Positions 57,316 through 64,000 of a stretch of 64,000 bases of DNA are shown in pieces. The position numbers were made by a program, and so were the translations under genes. The notes beneath the pieces were generated by a model that worked only from the letters and a program-made list of their open reading frames with translations, ran no database searches and was not told where the DNA came from. The stretch is taken from positions 1,240,001 through 1,304,000 of the forward strand of contig NZ_CP139249.1 of the NCBI RefSeq assembly GCF_034064985.1, given 5' to 3'. The stretch is from Acinetobacter pittii. GTDB taxonomy: Bacteria > Pseudomonadota > Gammaproteobacteria > Pseudomonadales > Moraxellaceae. Every line of letters begins with the position of its first letter. The first letter of the stretch is position 1.

Positions 57316-58121
57316 AAACGATAAAAAATGTGACCCCAATAAAAAGCTCGCAGCAAGGGCTGATGATTAAGCAATATCCTAGAGCCAAAGATCTCTCATT
57401 AATTGTGTGTCATTGCTGTGGTGTCGTAAATTCTGCGAAAAATGAAAAAAGACGTCTAGGCCAAAGCCATCAGGAGTTACGTTGTATTCGCTGTAATAAC
57501 GTACTGCATTCACGTAAGCCCGCGAGTTTAAATCGAACTTTTGCCTTAGTGGTGGCTGCGACTATTCTCTATATTCCAGCCAATGTACTTCCCATGACGG
57601 TGACTGACTCACTTTTGGGCAGCCAGCAAGATACCATCATGAGTGGTGTTATTTACTTTTGGCAAAGTGGGGACTATCTGGTTTCAGTGGTCATTTTTAT
57701 GGCCAGTATTTTTATTCCAATGTTAAAGCTACTGATTTTGTATTTTTTATTGGTGGCGGTATATCTTCAACAATCGGCAGCTTGGAAGTTTTTACCCGAG
57801 CAATGCGTTAAATTATACCGAATTGTTGAGTTTATCGGACGTTGGTCAATGATTGACGTGTTTGTGGTGGCACTCTTAACAGCACTTATTCAGATTCAAT
57901 CGCTTGCGACTATTTTAGCAGGGCCGGGTTCGATTGCTTTTGGCGCGGTTGTGGTGTTAACCATGTTTGCATCTTTAAGTTTTGACCCACGACTTATTTG
58001 GGATAACTTCTACGCATCTCAAAATACAAATAAACCTTCTTCTTTTGCTTCAGAAAAACCAACGATTATTCAGGCAGAACATCCGCCGTTGAATAATGAT
58101 TCCATTAATCCAAGTCAATAA
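57312..58121 (+). CDS. pqiA: PqiA family protein, second half
   Basis: The 269-residue protein repeats the layout: zinc ribbon CHCCGVVNSA / CIRCNNVLHS, then four membrane segments including NVLPMTVTDSLLGSQ and IGRWSMIDVFVVALL. It overlaps the first half by four bases and ends eight bases before pqiB. An N-terminal extension of about 35 residues and a polar tail distinguish it. Confidence 0.9.
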   Translation: MKTIKNVTPIKSSQQGLMIKQYPRAKDLSLIVCHCCGVVNSAKNEKRRLGQSHQELRCIRCNNVLHSRKPASLNRTFALVVAATILYIPANVLPMTVTDSLLGSQQDTIMSGVIYFWQSGDYLVSVVIFMASIFIPMLKLLILYFLLVAVYLQQSAAWKFLPEQCVKLYRIVEFIGRWSMIDVFVVALLTALIQIQSLATILAGPGSIAFGAVVVLTMFASLSFDPRLIWDNFYASQNTNKPSSFASEKPTIIQAEHPPLNNDSINPSQ

Positions 58122-58128
58122 AAGAACA

Positions 58129-59796
58129 ATGAGTATGTCTGAAAATGAAATAACCTCTGGTAACTCAGATCGTCGTGATACCGATATTGAACTGGATAGC
58201 ATGAATGATTTACCAGAACCTCAAGAAAAGAAAAGTCGGTGGAAGCCTCTTTTAATTTGGCTTATTCCATTGATAGCTCTTTTAATCGCGCTTTCGTTAG
58301 CGATAAAAGCGCTCTTGTCTCACGGCCCTACAATTGATGTATCTTTTAGGACGGCTGAGGGACTGGTTGCTGGTAAAACAACGGTCCGTTATAAACAGGT
58401 GGATATTGGTTTAGTACGACAGATAGATCTTTCAGAAGACCGTTCACACGTGATTGCTAGAATTGATTTGCGTAAAGATGCGAGTAACTTTGCAGCAAAA
58501 GATTCACGGTTTTGGGTTGTGCGGCCACGTATTGGGACGAGTGGGGTTTCGGGTATCGATACTTTATTGTCAGGTTCATATATTGAAGTGGATGGGGGAA
58601 AATCTGAAGAGAAAAAACTTGAATTTACTGGGTTAGAAATACCCCCAGTCATATCTTCAGATGTACCCGGGAAAATATTTTTCTTAAATGCAGATGATTT
58701 GGGGTCTTTAGATATCGGTTCTCCGATTTATTATCGTCGAATTAATGTGGGACAAATTACGGCCTATAAATTGTCCGATGATGGTAAAAGTGTAGAGCTG
58801 CAAACTTTTATCCGTGCACCGTATGATAAGTTTGTGACCACCGATGCACGTTTCTGGCAGGCAAGCGGGATCGATGTAACCTTAAATGCTTCTGGCTTTA
58901 ATTTAGATACCCAATCGCTTGCAAGTATTGTGGCAGGGGGGATCGCTTTCGGATTCCCTGAAAACTCACATGCGACCACAGCAGCGAATCATAGTCGCTT
59001 TAATCTTTGGGACTCAAAATCTGATGCATTAAAAGAACCGGATGGACAACCTCGTGGTGTGATTATGTACTTTGATCATTCATTACGTGGATTGGCAGTC
59101 GGTGCGCCAATTGATTTCATGGGCATTGAAATTGGTAATGTTAAATCGATAAATGCAGAGTTTTATAACAACTATAAGCAGATTCGTATGCGTGTTGAGG
59201 CGGTTATCTATCCGTCACGTGTTGAAAATGGTTTGGCACTTAATCCGAATAGTGAAATCTTCAAAGATTTTGTTGAACATGGATGGCGTGCTCAAATGAG
59301 AACAGGCAACTTGCTCACGGGTCAAAACTATATTGCTCTAGATAAGTTCCCTAAAGCTAAACCAGCCACATTACAAATTTTGAGTGATGACCGTGTGGTG
59401 ATTCCGACTACACCAACTGAACTGAGCGGGCTACAAGCACAAGTTTCTCAGATTGCTGACAAGTTAACTAAATTCCCGTTAGTTGAGATTGGGCAAGATG
59501 TACGTAAAACGCTCAACAATATGAACACAGCAATTGCCTCTACCGATAAACTGGTTAAACAATTAGATGGAAAAGTTGCACCTGGTTTACAAGCAACCTT
59601 GGACGATGTTCGTAAAACTGTAAGATCATCTGAGTCTATTTTGTCGAGTGATGCGCCGTTACAACAAGACGTACGTAAAGCATTACAGCAAATGACACGT
59701 GCGGCAGCTTCATTACAGTTAATGGCAGACTATATTGAACAACATCCTGAATCAATTATTCGTGGTAAAACACCAGAGACCGATGATGAAAAATAA
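58129..59796 (+). CDS. pqiB: PqiB, MCE-domain lipid transport protein
   Basis: The 555-residue protein has one membrane helix (LLIWLIPLIALLIALSLAIKAL) and three MCE/MlaD domains starting near TIDVSFRTAEGLVAGKTTVRYK, ISSDVPGKIFFLNADDLGSLDIGSP and PRGVIMYFDHSLRGLAVGAPIDF. A coiled-coil tail follows (about residues 430-540). In E. coli PqiB forms a needle-like tube that spans the periplasm. ATG 58129 was chosen; pqiC overlaps its last 11 bases. Confidence 0.93.
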   Translation: MSMSENEITSGNSDRRDTDIELDSMNDLPEPQEKKSRWKPLLIWLIPLIALLIALSLAIKALLSHGPTIDVSFRTAEGLVAGKTTVRYKQVDIGLVRQIDLSEDRSHVIARIDLRKDASNFAAKDSRFWVVRPRIGTSGVSGIDTLLSGSYIEVDGGKSEEKKLEFTGLEIPPVISSDVPGKIFFLNADDLGSLDIGSPIYYRRINVGQITAYKLSDDGKSVELQTFIRAPYDKFVTTDARFWQASGIDVTLNASGFNLDTQSLASIVAGGIAFGFPENSHATTAANHSRFNLWDSKSDALKEPDGQPRGVIMYFDHSLRGLAVGAPIDFMGIEIGNVKSINAEFYNNYKQIRMRVEAVIYPSRVENGLALNPNSEIFKDFVEHGWRAQMRTGNLLTGQNYIALDKFPKAKPATLQILSDDRVVIPTTPTELSGLQAQVSQIADKLTKFPLVEIGQDVRKTLNNMNTAIASTDKLVKQLDGKVAPGLQATLDDVRKTVRSSESILSSDAPLQQDVRKALQQMTRAAASLQLMADYIEQHPESIIRGKTPETDDEK

Positions 59797-60493
59797 AAAC
59801 ACTCTATCTTTTCAGCATCCTAAAGCAGCCAAATGGCTGCTTGGGAGTGGCCTGTTTTTAACGGCAGTTACCATGACGGCCTGCTCGAGTTCGCCAACGC
59901 CAAACTATTATACGATGTCTCCTAAAATCATTGCGGCTGCAAAAACAACTGTGCAGGTGATTGAAGTATTACCCGTCGGGATTCCAGACCGATTAGACCG
60001 TGCGCCTTTGGTGCTCCAAGACAGTAGTGGTAAGTCTACGGTTTTAAATAACGAACGCTGGACATCGACCATGGGTACGCAATTACGCGATACCTTGTCG
60101 GCGGGTTTACAGCAAAAATTAGGGGCAATTGATAGTTATAGCAGTGGACTTGCTGGAAACAACCAACCTTTATATCGAGTTTCTACGGACTTTTCTCATT
60201 TTGATATTGTAGATAAAAGCTATATTAATATTGCGGTCTCTTGGGTAGTGAAACGTCAAATACCGCCCACTCAATTAGAGTCAAATAATGCAAAAGTTAT
60301 CACTAATGCAGGATCTCAGCTCAATTGTCGAATTGCGTTTAAGCAGCCGATTGATCAAAAAGCTAAAAAGATGGAAGGTATTGTGAATGCTTCAAGTGAG
60401 GCAATGACTCAAATTATTAATACAGTTTCTTCTTCAATTGTGGCGCTGGATTCAAACAAAAAATCGGTTATTAGCAATGGTGTTTGTTCGTAA
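59786..60493 (+). CDS. pqiC: PqiC, outer-membrane lipoprotein of the Pqi system
   Basis: The 235-residue protein has a signal sequence ending MTAC (lipidated Cys33) and the ABC-type auxiliary lipoprotein domain (YYTMSPK, IEVLPVGIPDRLDRAPLV, NNERWTSTMGTQLRDTL). It completes the Pqi pathway at the outer membrane. The gene overlaps pqiB by 11 bases; ATG 59783 is an equal start candidate. A strong terminator follows. Confidence 0.9.
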   Translation: MKNKNTLSFQHPKAAKWLLGSGLFLTAVTMTACSSSPTPNYYTMSPKIIAAAKTTVQVIEVLPVGIPDRLDRAPLVLQDSSGKSTVLNNERWTSTMGTQLRDTLSAGLQQKLGAIDSYSSGLAGNNQPLYRVSTDFSHFDIVDKSYINIAVSWVVKRQIPPTQLESNNAKVITNAGSQLNCRIAFKQPIDQKAKKMEGIVNASSEAMTQIINTVSSSIVALDSNKKSVISNGVCS

Positions 60494-60511
60494 AACGCGT
60501 CTTTTTTAACC

Positions 60512-60550
60512 AACCCCTTTATTTGTGTACAACAGATAAAGGGGTTTTTT
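60512..60550. terminator. Bidirectional terminator after pqiC
   Basis: An 11-base-pair stem (AACCCCTTTAT with ATAAAGGGGTT) is followed by TTTTATTTT, between convergent pqiC and the hydroxyisourate hydrolase gene. Confidence 0.9.
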
Positions 60551-60553
60551 ATT

Positions 60554-60955
60554 TTAATTGCCTCGATAGGTTGAGTAACCGTAAGGGCTAAGTAATAAAG
60601 GAATGTGGTAGTGATTTACGCTTCCATCGACTTTAAAAATTACAGGTACTTCGGCAAAAAAAGTTTGTTGTTTGTTCTTTTTAAACCAGTCTTCAGTTTT
60701 AAAAGTAACTTTATAAACACCTTGCTCTAGTTTTTTATTTTCTGGATAGAGCGCAATAATACGACCATTTGAATCGGTCACTTGCTGGTTGAGTTTAACC
60801 CACTGGTTATTGGTGTTTTTTTCTAAAACGACTTCAACCTGAGAAGAGGGTAAACCCGTTTCTAGATTTAACACATGCACACTTAGCGGATTAGTTTGTG
60901 CAAATGTAGCGGAAGCTATAAATAACGAAGATAAACCAATAAATGATTTAGGCAT
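60554..60955 (-). CDS. hiuH: Periplasmic 5-hydroxyisourate hydrolase (transthyretin-like)
   Basis: The 133-residue protein has a signal peptide (MPKSFIGLSSLFIASATFA) and a transthyretin-like domain. It keeps the family marks HVLNLETGLPSSQV, the arginine in DSNGRI and the C-terminal YHIPLLLSPYGYSTYRGN (usual ending YRGS). It should hydrolyse 5-hydroxyisourate in urate breakdown, but the exported form is often found with stress systems. It follows the GlcG/HbpS-like gene by 11 bases. Confidence 0.9.
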   Translation of the reverse strand: MPKSFIGLSSLFIASATFAQTNPLSVHVLNLETGLPSSQVEVVLEKNTNNQWVKLNQQVTDSNGRIIALYPENKKLEQGVYKVTFKTEDWFKKNKQQTFFAEVPVIFKVDGSVNHYHIPLLLSPYGYSTYRGN

Positions 60956-60966
60956 GTTGAAGCTCC

Positions 60967-61455
60967 TTATGAATGAAAAACGGTTTCAATGGCTTTGCTT
61001 GCGCATTGATTGTCATTTTGGGCGCCGCCAGCACCCGCAACTCCAATCGCACCGATCACTTGGTTCTCAAAACGGACTGGTACGCCGCCACCTAACAAAA
61101 GTAAATTTGCTACGGTGGTTAAATTTTTTGCATCGGGGTTTTGGTTACTGTTTTGGCTTAAAACGGAGGTCGATGTTTTGGTAGATAACGCGGTATAGGC
61201 TTTTTTCTCGGCAGCCATTAAGTTATGCGGGCCCACCAACTCATGCCGTTCGGCAGTTAATGGATTACCACCGCGATCTACAACAACAACCGCAATATTT
61301 TGATTTATTTTTTTACATGCCTCTTTCGCACTGTCGGCTAGCAGGTGGGCAGTTTTTAGATCTAACGAATAAACTTGATTCAAAGCAGGGGGCTGTGCAA
61401 AAGTACTATTACCGAATAGCACGGCTGCTAACATCAGCCAGTTCAATTTTTTCAT
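60967..61455 (-). CDS. GlcG/HbpS family periplasmic protein
   Basis: The 162-residue protein has a signal peptide (MKKLNWLMLAAVLFGNSTFA) and a GlcG/HbpS domain (NIAVVVVDRGGNPLTAERHELVGPHNLMAAEKKAYTAL, then GGVPVRFENQVIGAIGVAGAGGAQND). Related proteins bind heme or cobalamin or act as sensors of redox stress. It is cotranscribed with the hydroxyisourate hydrolase gene and is divergent from a two-component system. Confidence 0.85.
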   Translation of the reverse strand: MKKLNWLMLAAVLFGNSTFAQPPALNQVYSLDLKTAHLLADSAKEACKKINQNIAVVVVDRGGNPLTAERHELVGPHNLMAAEKKAYTALSTKTSTSVLSQNSNQNPDAKNLTTVANLLLLGGGVPVRFENQVIGAIGVAGAGGAQNDNQCASKAIETVFHS

Positions 61456-61520
61456 AATGATTGCCTCTATGTCGCTTTGAAAATCTTAAACAAATTGCTT
61501 AACTTCAAGCGTGACAATCA

Positions 61521-61538
61521 CATTACAAAGTTGTCATC
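61521..61538. promoter_or_regulatory. HprR/CusR-type operator box
   Basis: CATTACAA at 61521-61528, two bases, then TTGTCATC. The left half is identical to the E. coli HprR half-site (CATTACAA) and the right half matches the CusR-type TTGTCAT. It lies 66 bases from the GlcG/HbpS start and 22 from the response regulator start. Confidence 0.6.
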
Positions 61539-61559
61539 TTTCAAATGAGTCTCTACAAA

Positions 61560-62231
61560 ATGCGTATCCTTATTATTGAAGACGAGATCAAGATCGCCAG
61601 TTATTTGGTCAAAGGATTAAAAGAGCCTGGATATCAAGCGGAGTGTGTTCACTTAGGGCTGCAAGGTTTGGAAATGCTAAAGAGAGACCAATATGACTTA
61701 CTTATTCTTGATGTCATGTTGCCGGACATAGACGGCTGGAGCGTATTACAGGTACTACGCCAGTTTTCAAAAATTCCGGTGATTTTTTTAACGGCAAAAG
61801 ATCAGGTGATGGATAGAGTGAAAGGTTTGGAGTTGGGTGCAGATGATTACTTGGCTAAGCCTTTTTCCTATATTGAACTGTTGGCACGTATCAAAAGTCT
61901 GTTAAGACGACAGCAATATCTGCAAGAAAATGAGCTATCTATTAGTGATTTAAAAATGGATATGGTTGGTCATAAAGTATGGCGTAACGGAAACGTAATT
62001 GAGCTGAGTAAAACCGAATTTAATTTGTTGCGTTACCTGTTGCTCAACAAAGAGCAAATCGTGACGCGCAGACAAATTGGTTCCGAAGTTTGGAATATTA
62101 ACTTTGACACCGATACCAACTTTATTGACGTTGCAGTACGCCGTTTACGAAGCAAAATTGATGAGGGATATGAGTTAAAACTCATTCATACCATACGTGG
62201 CTTGGGCTATAAAATTTCGGTTAGCTTATGA
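61560..62231 (+). CDS. OmpR-family response regulator, HprR/CusR/CopR-like
   Basis: The 223-residue protein starts MRILIIEDEIKIASYLVKGL. The receiver has the acidic pair EDE, phospho-acceptor Asp51 (LLILDVMLPD) and Lys in FLTAKDQ; the C-terminal winged helix has NFDTDTNFIDVAVRRLRSKI and HTIRGLGYKI. This is the heavy-metal/redox branch. ATG 61545 is an in-frame alternative. It overlaps the kinase by four bases. Confidence 0.9.
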   Translation: MRILIIEDEIKIASYLVKGLKEPGYQAECVHLGLQGLEMLKRDQYDLLILDVMLPDIDGWSVLQVLRQFSKIPVIFLTAKDQVMDRVKGLELGADDYLAKPFSYIELLARIKSLLRRQQYLQENELSISDLKMDMVGHKVWRNGNVIELSKTEFNLLRYLLLNKEQIVTRRQIGSEVWNINFDTDTNFIDVAVRRLRSKIDEGYELKLIHTIRGLGYKISVSL

Positions 62232-63631
62232 ACTTTAAATTTCTACGTTCTCTTGAAGTCCGTATTACATTACTGGTCACGCTTTGTTCTGCCTTAATTT
62301 TATGTTCAGTCGGCTTTATGACCTATTTGGGTATTAACCAGATTTTATTAAAGCAACAAGATAAAGCTTTAGCAGAGCGAATTAATCGTTTGGAAATTTT
62401 GCTGCAAGATAGTGAAAATGTAGAGCAAATCATTGCGCGTCCTAAGCTGTATCAAAACATGCTTGGCAACCAAGACAACTTGTTTTTGCTTATTCATAAA
62501 GACAAAACTTTAATTAATATCAATCCGCTCCACATTCAGTTACCTGAGCTTGTACAGCGCGACAGTCTTCAATTTCAAGATTTAGCCAACAAACCATATC
62601 CAACACGAATTGCATGGAAAACCATAAAAATTAATAATGAGCCTTATCTGCTCATTGCAGGTAAACAGTGGTCGGAACGCATCAATATTCTTTTACCTTT
62701 TCAAGAAAGTCTCTTGATGTATGTGATCGGGGGTGTGTTTGCAATCTTTGTGCTTTGCATTTTAGCGTGTCATTTAGGTTTACGGTCGCTACAACAACTT
62801 CGCAAGCAAACTCATTCTATTAATGCAAATCAGCTACAGAAAAGATTAAACCTCCCAAATTCACCTTTAGAAGTTGAGCTACTTTCAAAAGATATAAACC
62901 ACATGCTTGAGCGTATCGAAAAAGGCTATACCCAGCTCAACCGTTTTTCTGAAGATATTGCACATGAGTTCCGTACGCCTTTAAGTAATCTGATTGGGCA
63001 AACCGAGATTGCTTTAACTGGCGAACGTTCGGTTGAACAATATGAAGATTTACTGGTTTCTCATTTAGACGATTACCAGAGATTAAAACGCATGATTGAC
63101 AGCATGCTTTTCTTGGCAAGAGCCGATCAGAAAATGGTGCTTGTAAATAAACAAGAAATAAACCTCAAAGATGTTATAGATGGGCTATGCCAGATTTTTG
63201 AATATCAGGCCGAGGAACAAGACTGTCATTTTAGTTTTAATCTAGAAGCTCAAAAGTTATTTGCAGATCCTGAGCTTTTTCAAAGAGCCGTTTATAACCT
63301 TGTTTTAAATGCGTTGGTTCACGGTGGTAACAAGCGAACTATTTATATCGCAACTAAACATAAGATGATTGAGCATAAGCAATGGGTGAGTCTGACTGTC
63401 GTAACGGGTGGGGTTTCAATTGCAGATCATCAACTTGAGCATCTTTTTGAAAGATTCTACCAATGCCATTCAAGTCGAAGTGATGAGAATCAAACAGGTG
63501 GATTAGGCTTATCGATTGTTGCTTCAATTATGGATCTGCATGATGGCCGCTATAAGGCTTGTAACACGGTCGAGGGTGTGTGCTTTGAGCTTGATTTTCC
63601 ATTTGCAGATGCTCCAAAGAAATACAATTAA
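62228..63631 (+). CDS. Sensor histidine kinase, HprS/CusS-like
   Basis: The 467-residue kinase has two membrane segments (about residues 12-33 and 158-181), a periplasmic sensor between them and a HAMP domain. The phospho-acceptor His246 lies in AHEFRTPLSN, and the ATPase domain has VLNALVHGG and GGLGLSI. The overall layout fits the heavy-metal sensor kinase family (CusS, HprS). HprS senses oxidants through periplasmic or membrane residues; which signal applies here is unknown. Confidence 0.9.
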   Translation: MNFKFLRSLEVRITLLVTLCSALILCSVGFMTYLGINQILLKQQDKALAERINRLEILLQDSENVEQIIARPKLYQNMLGNQDNLFLLIHKDKTLININPLHIQLPELVQRDSLQFQDLANKPYPTRIAWKTIKINNEPYLLIAGKQWSERINILLPFQESLLMYVIGGVFAIFVLCILACHLGLRSLQQLRKQTHSINANQLQKRLNLPNSPLEVELLSKDINHMLERIEKGYTQLNRFSEDIAHEFRTPLSNLIGQTEIALTGERSVEQYEDLLVSHLDDYQRLKRMIDSMLFLARADQKMVLVNKQEINLKDVIDGLCQIFEYQAEEQDCHFSFNLEAQKLFADPELFQRAVYNLVLNALVHGGNKRTIYIATKHKMIEHKQWVSLTVVTGGVSIADHQLEHLFERFYQCHSSRSDENQTGGLGLSIVASIMDLHDGRYKACNTVEGVCFELDFPFADAPKKYN

Positions 63632-63728
63632 ATCCTTAATTAATGTTGCTTAATTTCTAAAATTCACACTTTGTTCACAGCCCTCTGGCGTATGTTTACA
63701 CGTATGAAATAAACAGAAGAGGGCAATC

Positions 63729-64000
63729 ATGAAATTATTATTTAAATCACTTGTCATCAGCAGTAGCCTTGCAGCGGTGAGCTTAATGCTTCCTTTGAGC
63801 ACCTTTGCCGACATCAATACTAAACCTGTCGCTGTTGATTCTATTGACATTAATAAATACGTAGGTAAGTGGTATGAAATTGCGCATTTACCGATGTTTT
63901 TTCAGCGTAATTGTGTAGCCAATACAACTGCAAACTATTCTATTAACGCGGACAAAACCGTTGGTGTTTTAAATAGCTGTACGACAAAAAAAGGCGAAAT
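63729..64000 (+). CDS. blc: Lipocalin family protein, 5' part
   Basis: Ninety codons are present before the window edge. A signal peptide (to about FADIN) is followed by the lipocalin motif YVGKWYEIAHLPMFFQRNC. GxW and the following hydrophobic stretch fit the Blc bacterial lipocalin group. Blc is an outer-membrane lipoprotein in E. coli; here the signal ends in STFA rather than a lipobox, so it may be soluble periplasmic. GAGGG precedes ATG 63729. Confidence 0.85.
   Translation, partial: MKLLFKSLVISSSLAAVSLMLPLSTFADINTKPVAVDSIDINKYVGKWYEIAHLPMFFQRNCVANTTANYSINADKTVGVLNSCTTKKGE

Overview
The window looks like a chromosomal segment of an Acinetobacter, most likely of the calcoaceticus-baumannii complex. 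The DNA is AT-rich. It carries a BlsA-type blue-light photoreceptor, an isolated gspL-gspM pair and cvpA-purF behind pyrD. It also has a split pqiA and an AspT/AspD aspartate-alanine exchange pair. The species call is inference from gene content; no rRNA is present.

Region 1 (1-25 kb) is mostly housekeeping: yaaA, thiS-thiG, the heat-shock sigma factor rpoH, a TusA-like protein, a cold-shock protein, a DEAD-box helicase, gpsA-sixA-gspL-gspM, pyrD-cvpA-purF, a degenerate M48-like membrane protein, a probable divergent HolD, ghrB, a BepA-like protease, yqeY-rpsU divergent from tsaD, a DUF815 ATPase, and a patatin overlapping a small kinase-like gene. Region 2 (25.4-27.3 kb) holds two tandem tRNA-Leu(UAG)/tRNA-Trp(CCA) pairs behind a strong promoter, a second cold-shock gene and blsA.

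Region 3 (28-43 kb) is accessory. It has an AraC regulator, a PhaC-like hydrolase, a large RTX serralysin-type protease, an isochorismatase/LysR pair, a secreted trypsin-like protease and a four-gene operon (epimerase/reductase, di-iron hydrolase, alpha/beta hydrolase, Baeyer-Villiger-type monooxygenase) divergent from a VirS/OruR-type AraC regulator. This operon recalls the mycobacterial virS-mymA locus. The most striking non-coding signal is here: three promoter regions (RTX protease, trypsin-like protease, monooxygenase operon) share a 32-bp element made of two TGTC half-sites exactly 20 bp apart with a GGT core between them, always oriented toward the target gene. This suggests one regulon, plausibly controlled by the AraC protein at 42.8 kb.

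Region 4 (43.9-56.7 kb) has gltS, a CPA2 antiporter, a second DUF815 ATPase, a FadR-type regulator with a metallophosphatase, a 1-kb non-coding stretch with degenerate tandem repeats resembling leaders of phage-satellite (Ash/Icd-like) genes, a TetR regulator and aspT-aspD. Region 5 (56.7-64 kb) has pqiA1-pqiA2-pqiB-pqiC (a membrane lipid transport system), then a periplasmic hydroxyisourate hydrolase and a GlcG/HbpS-like protein divergent from a two-component system. The box between them matches the E. coli HprR operator, making this a likely HprRS-hiuH-like module. A lipocalin runs off the right edge.
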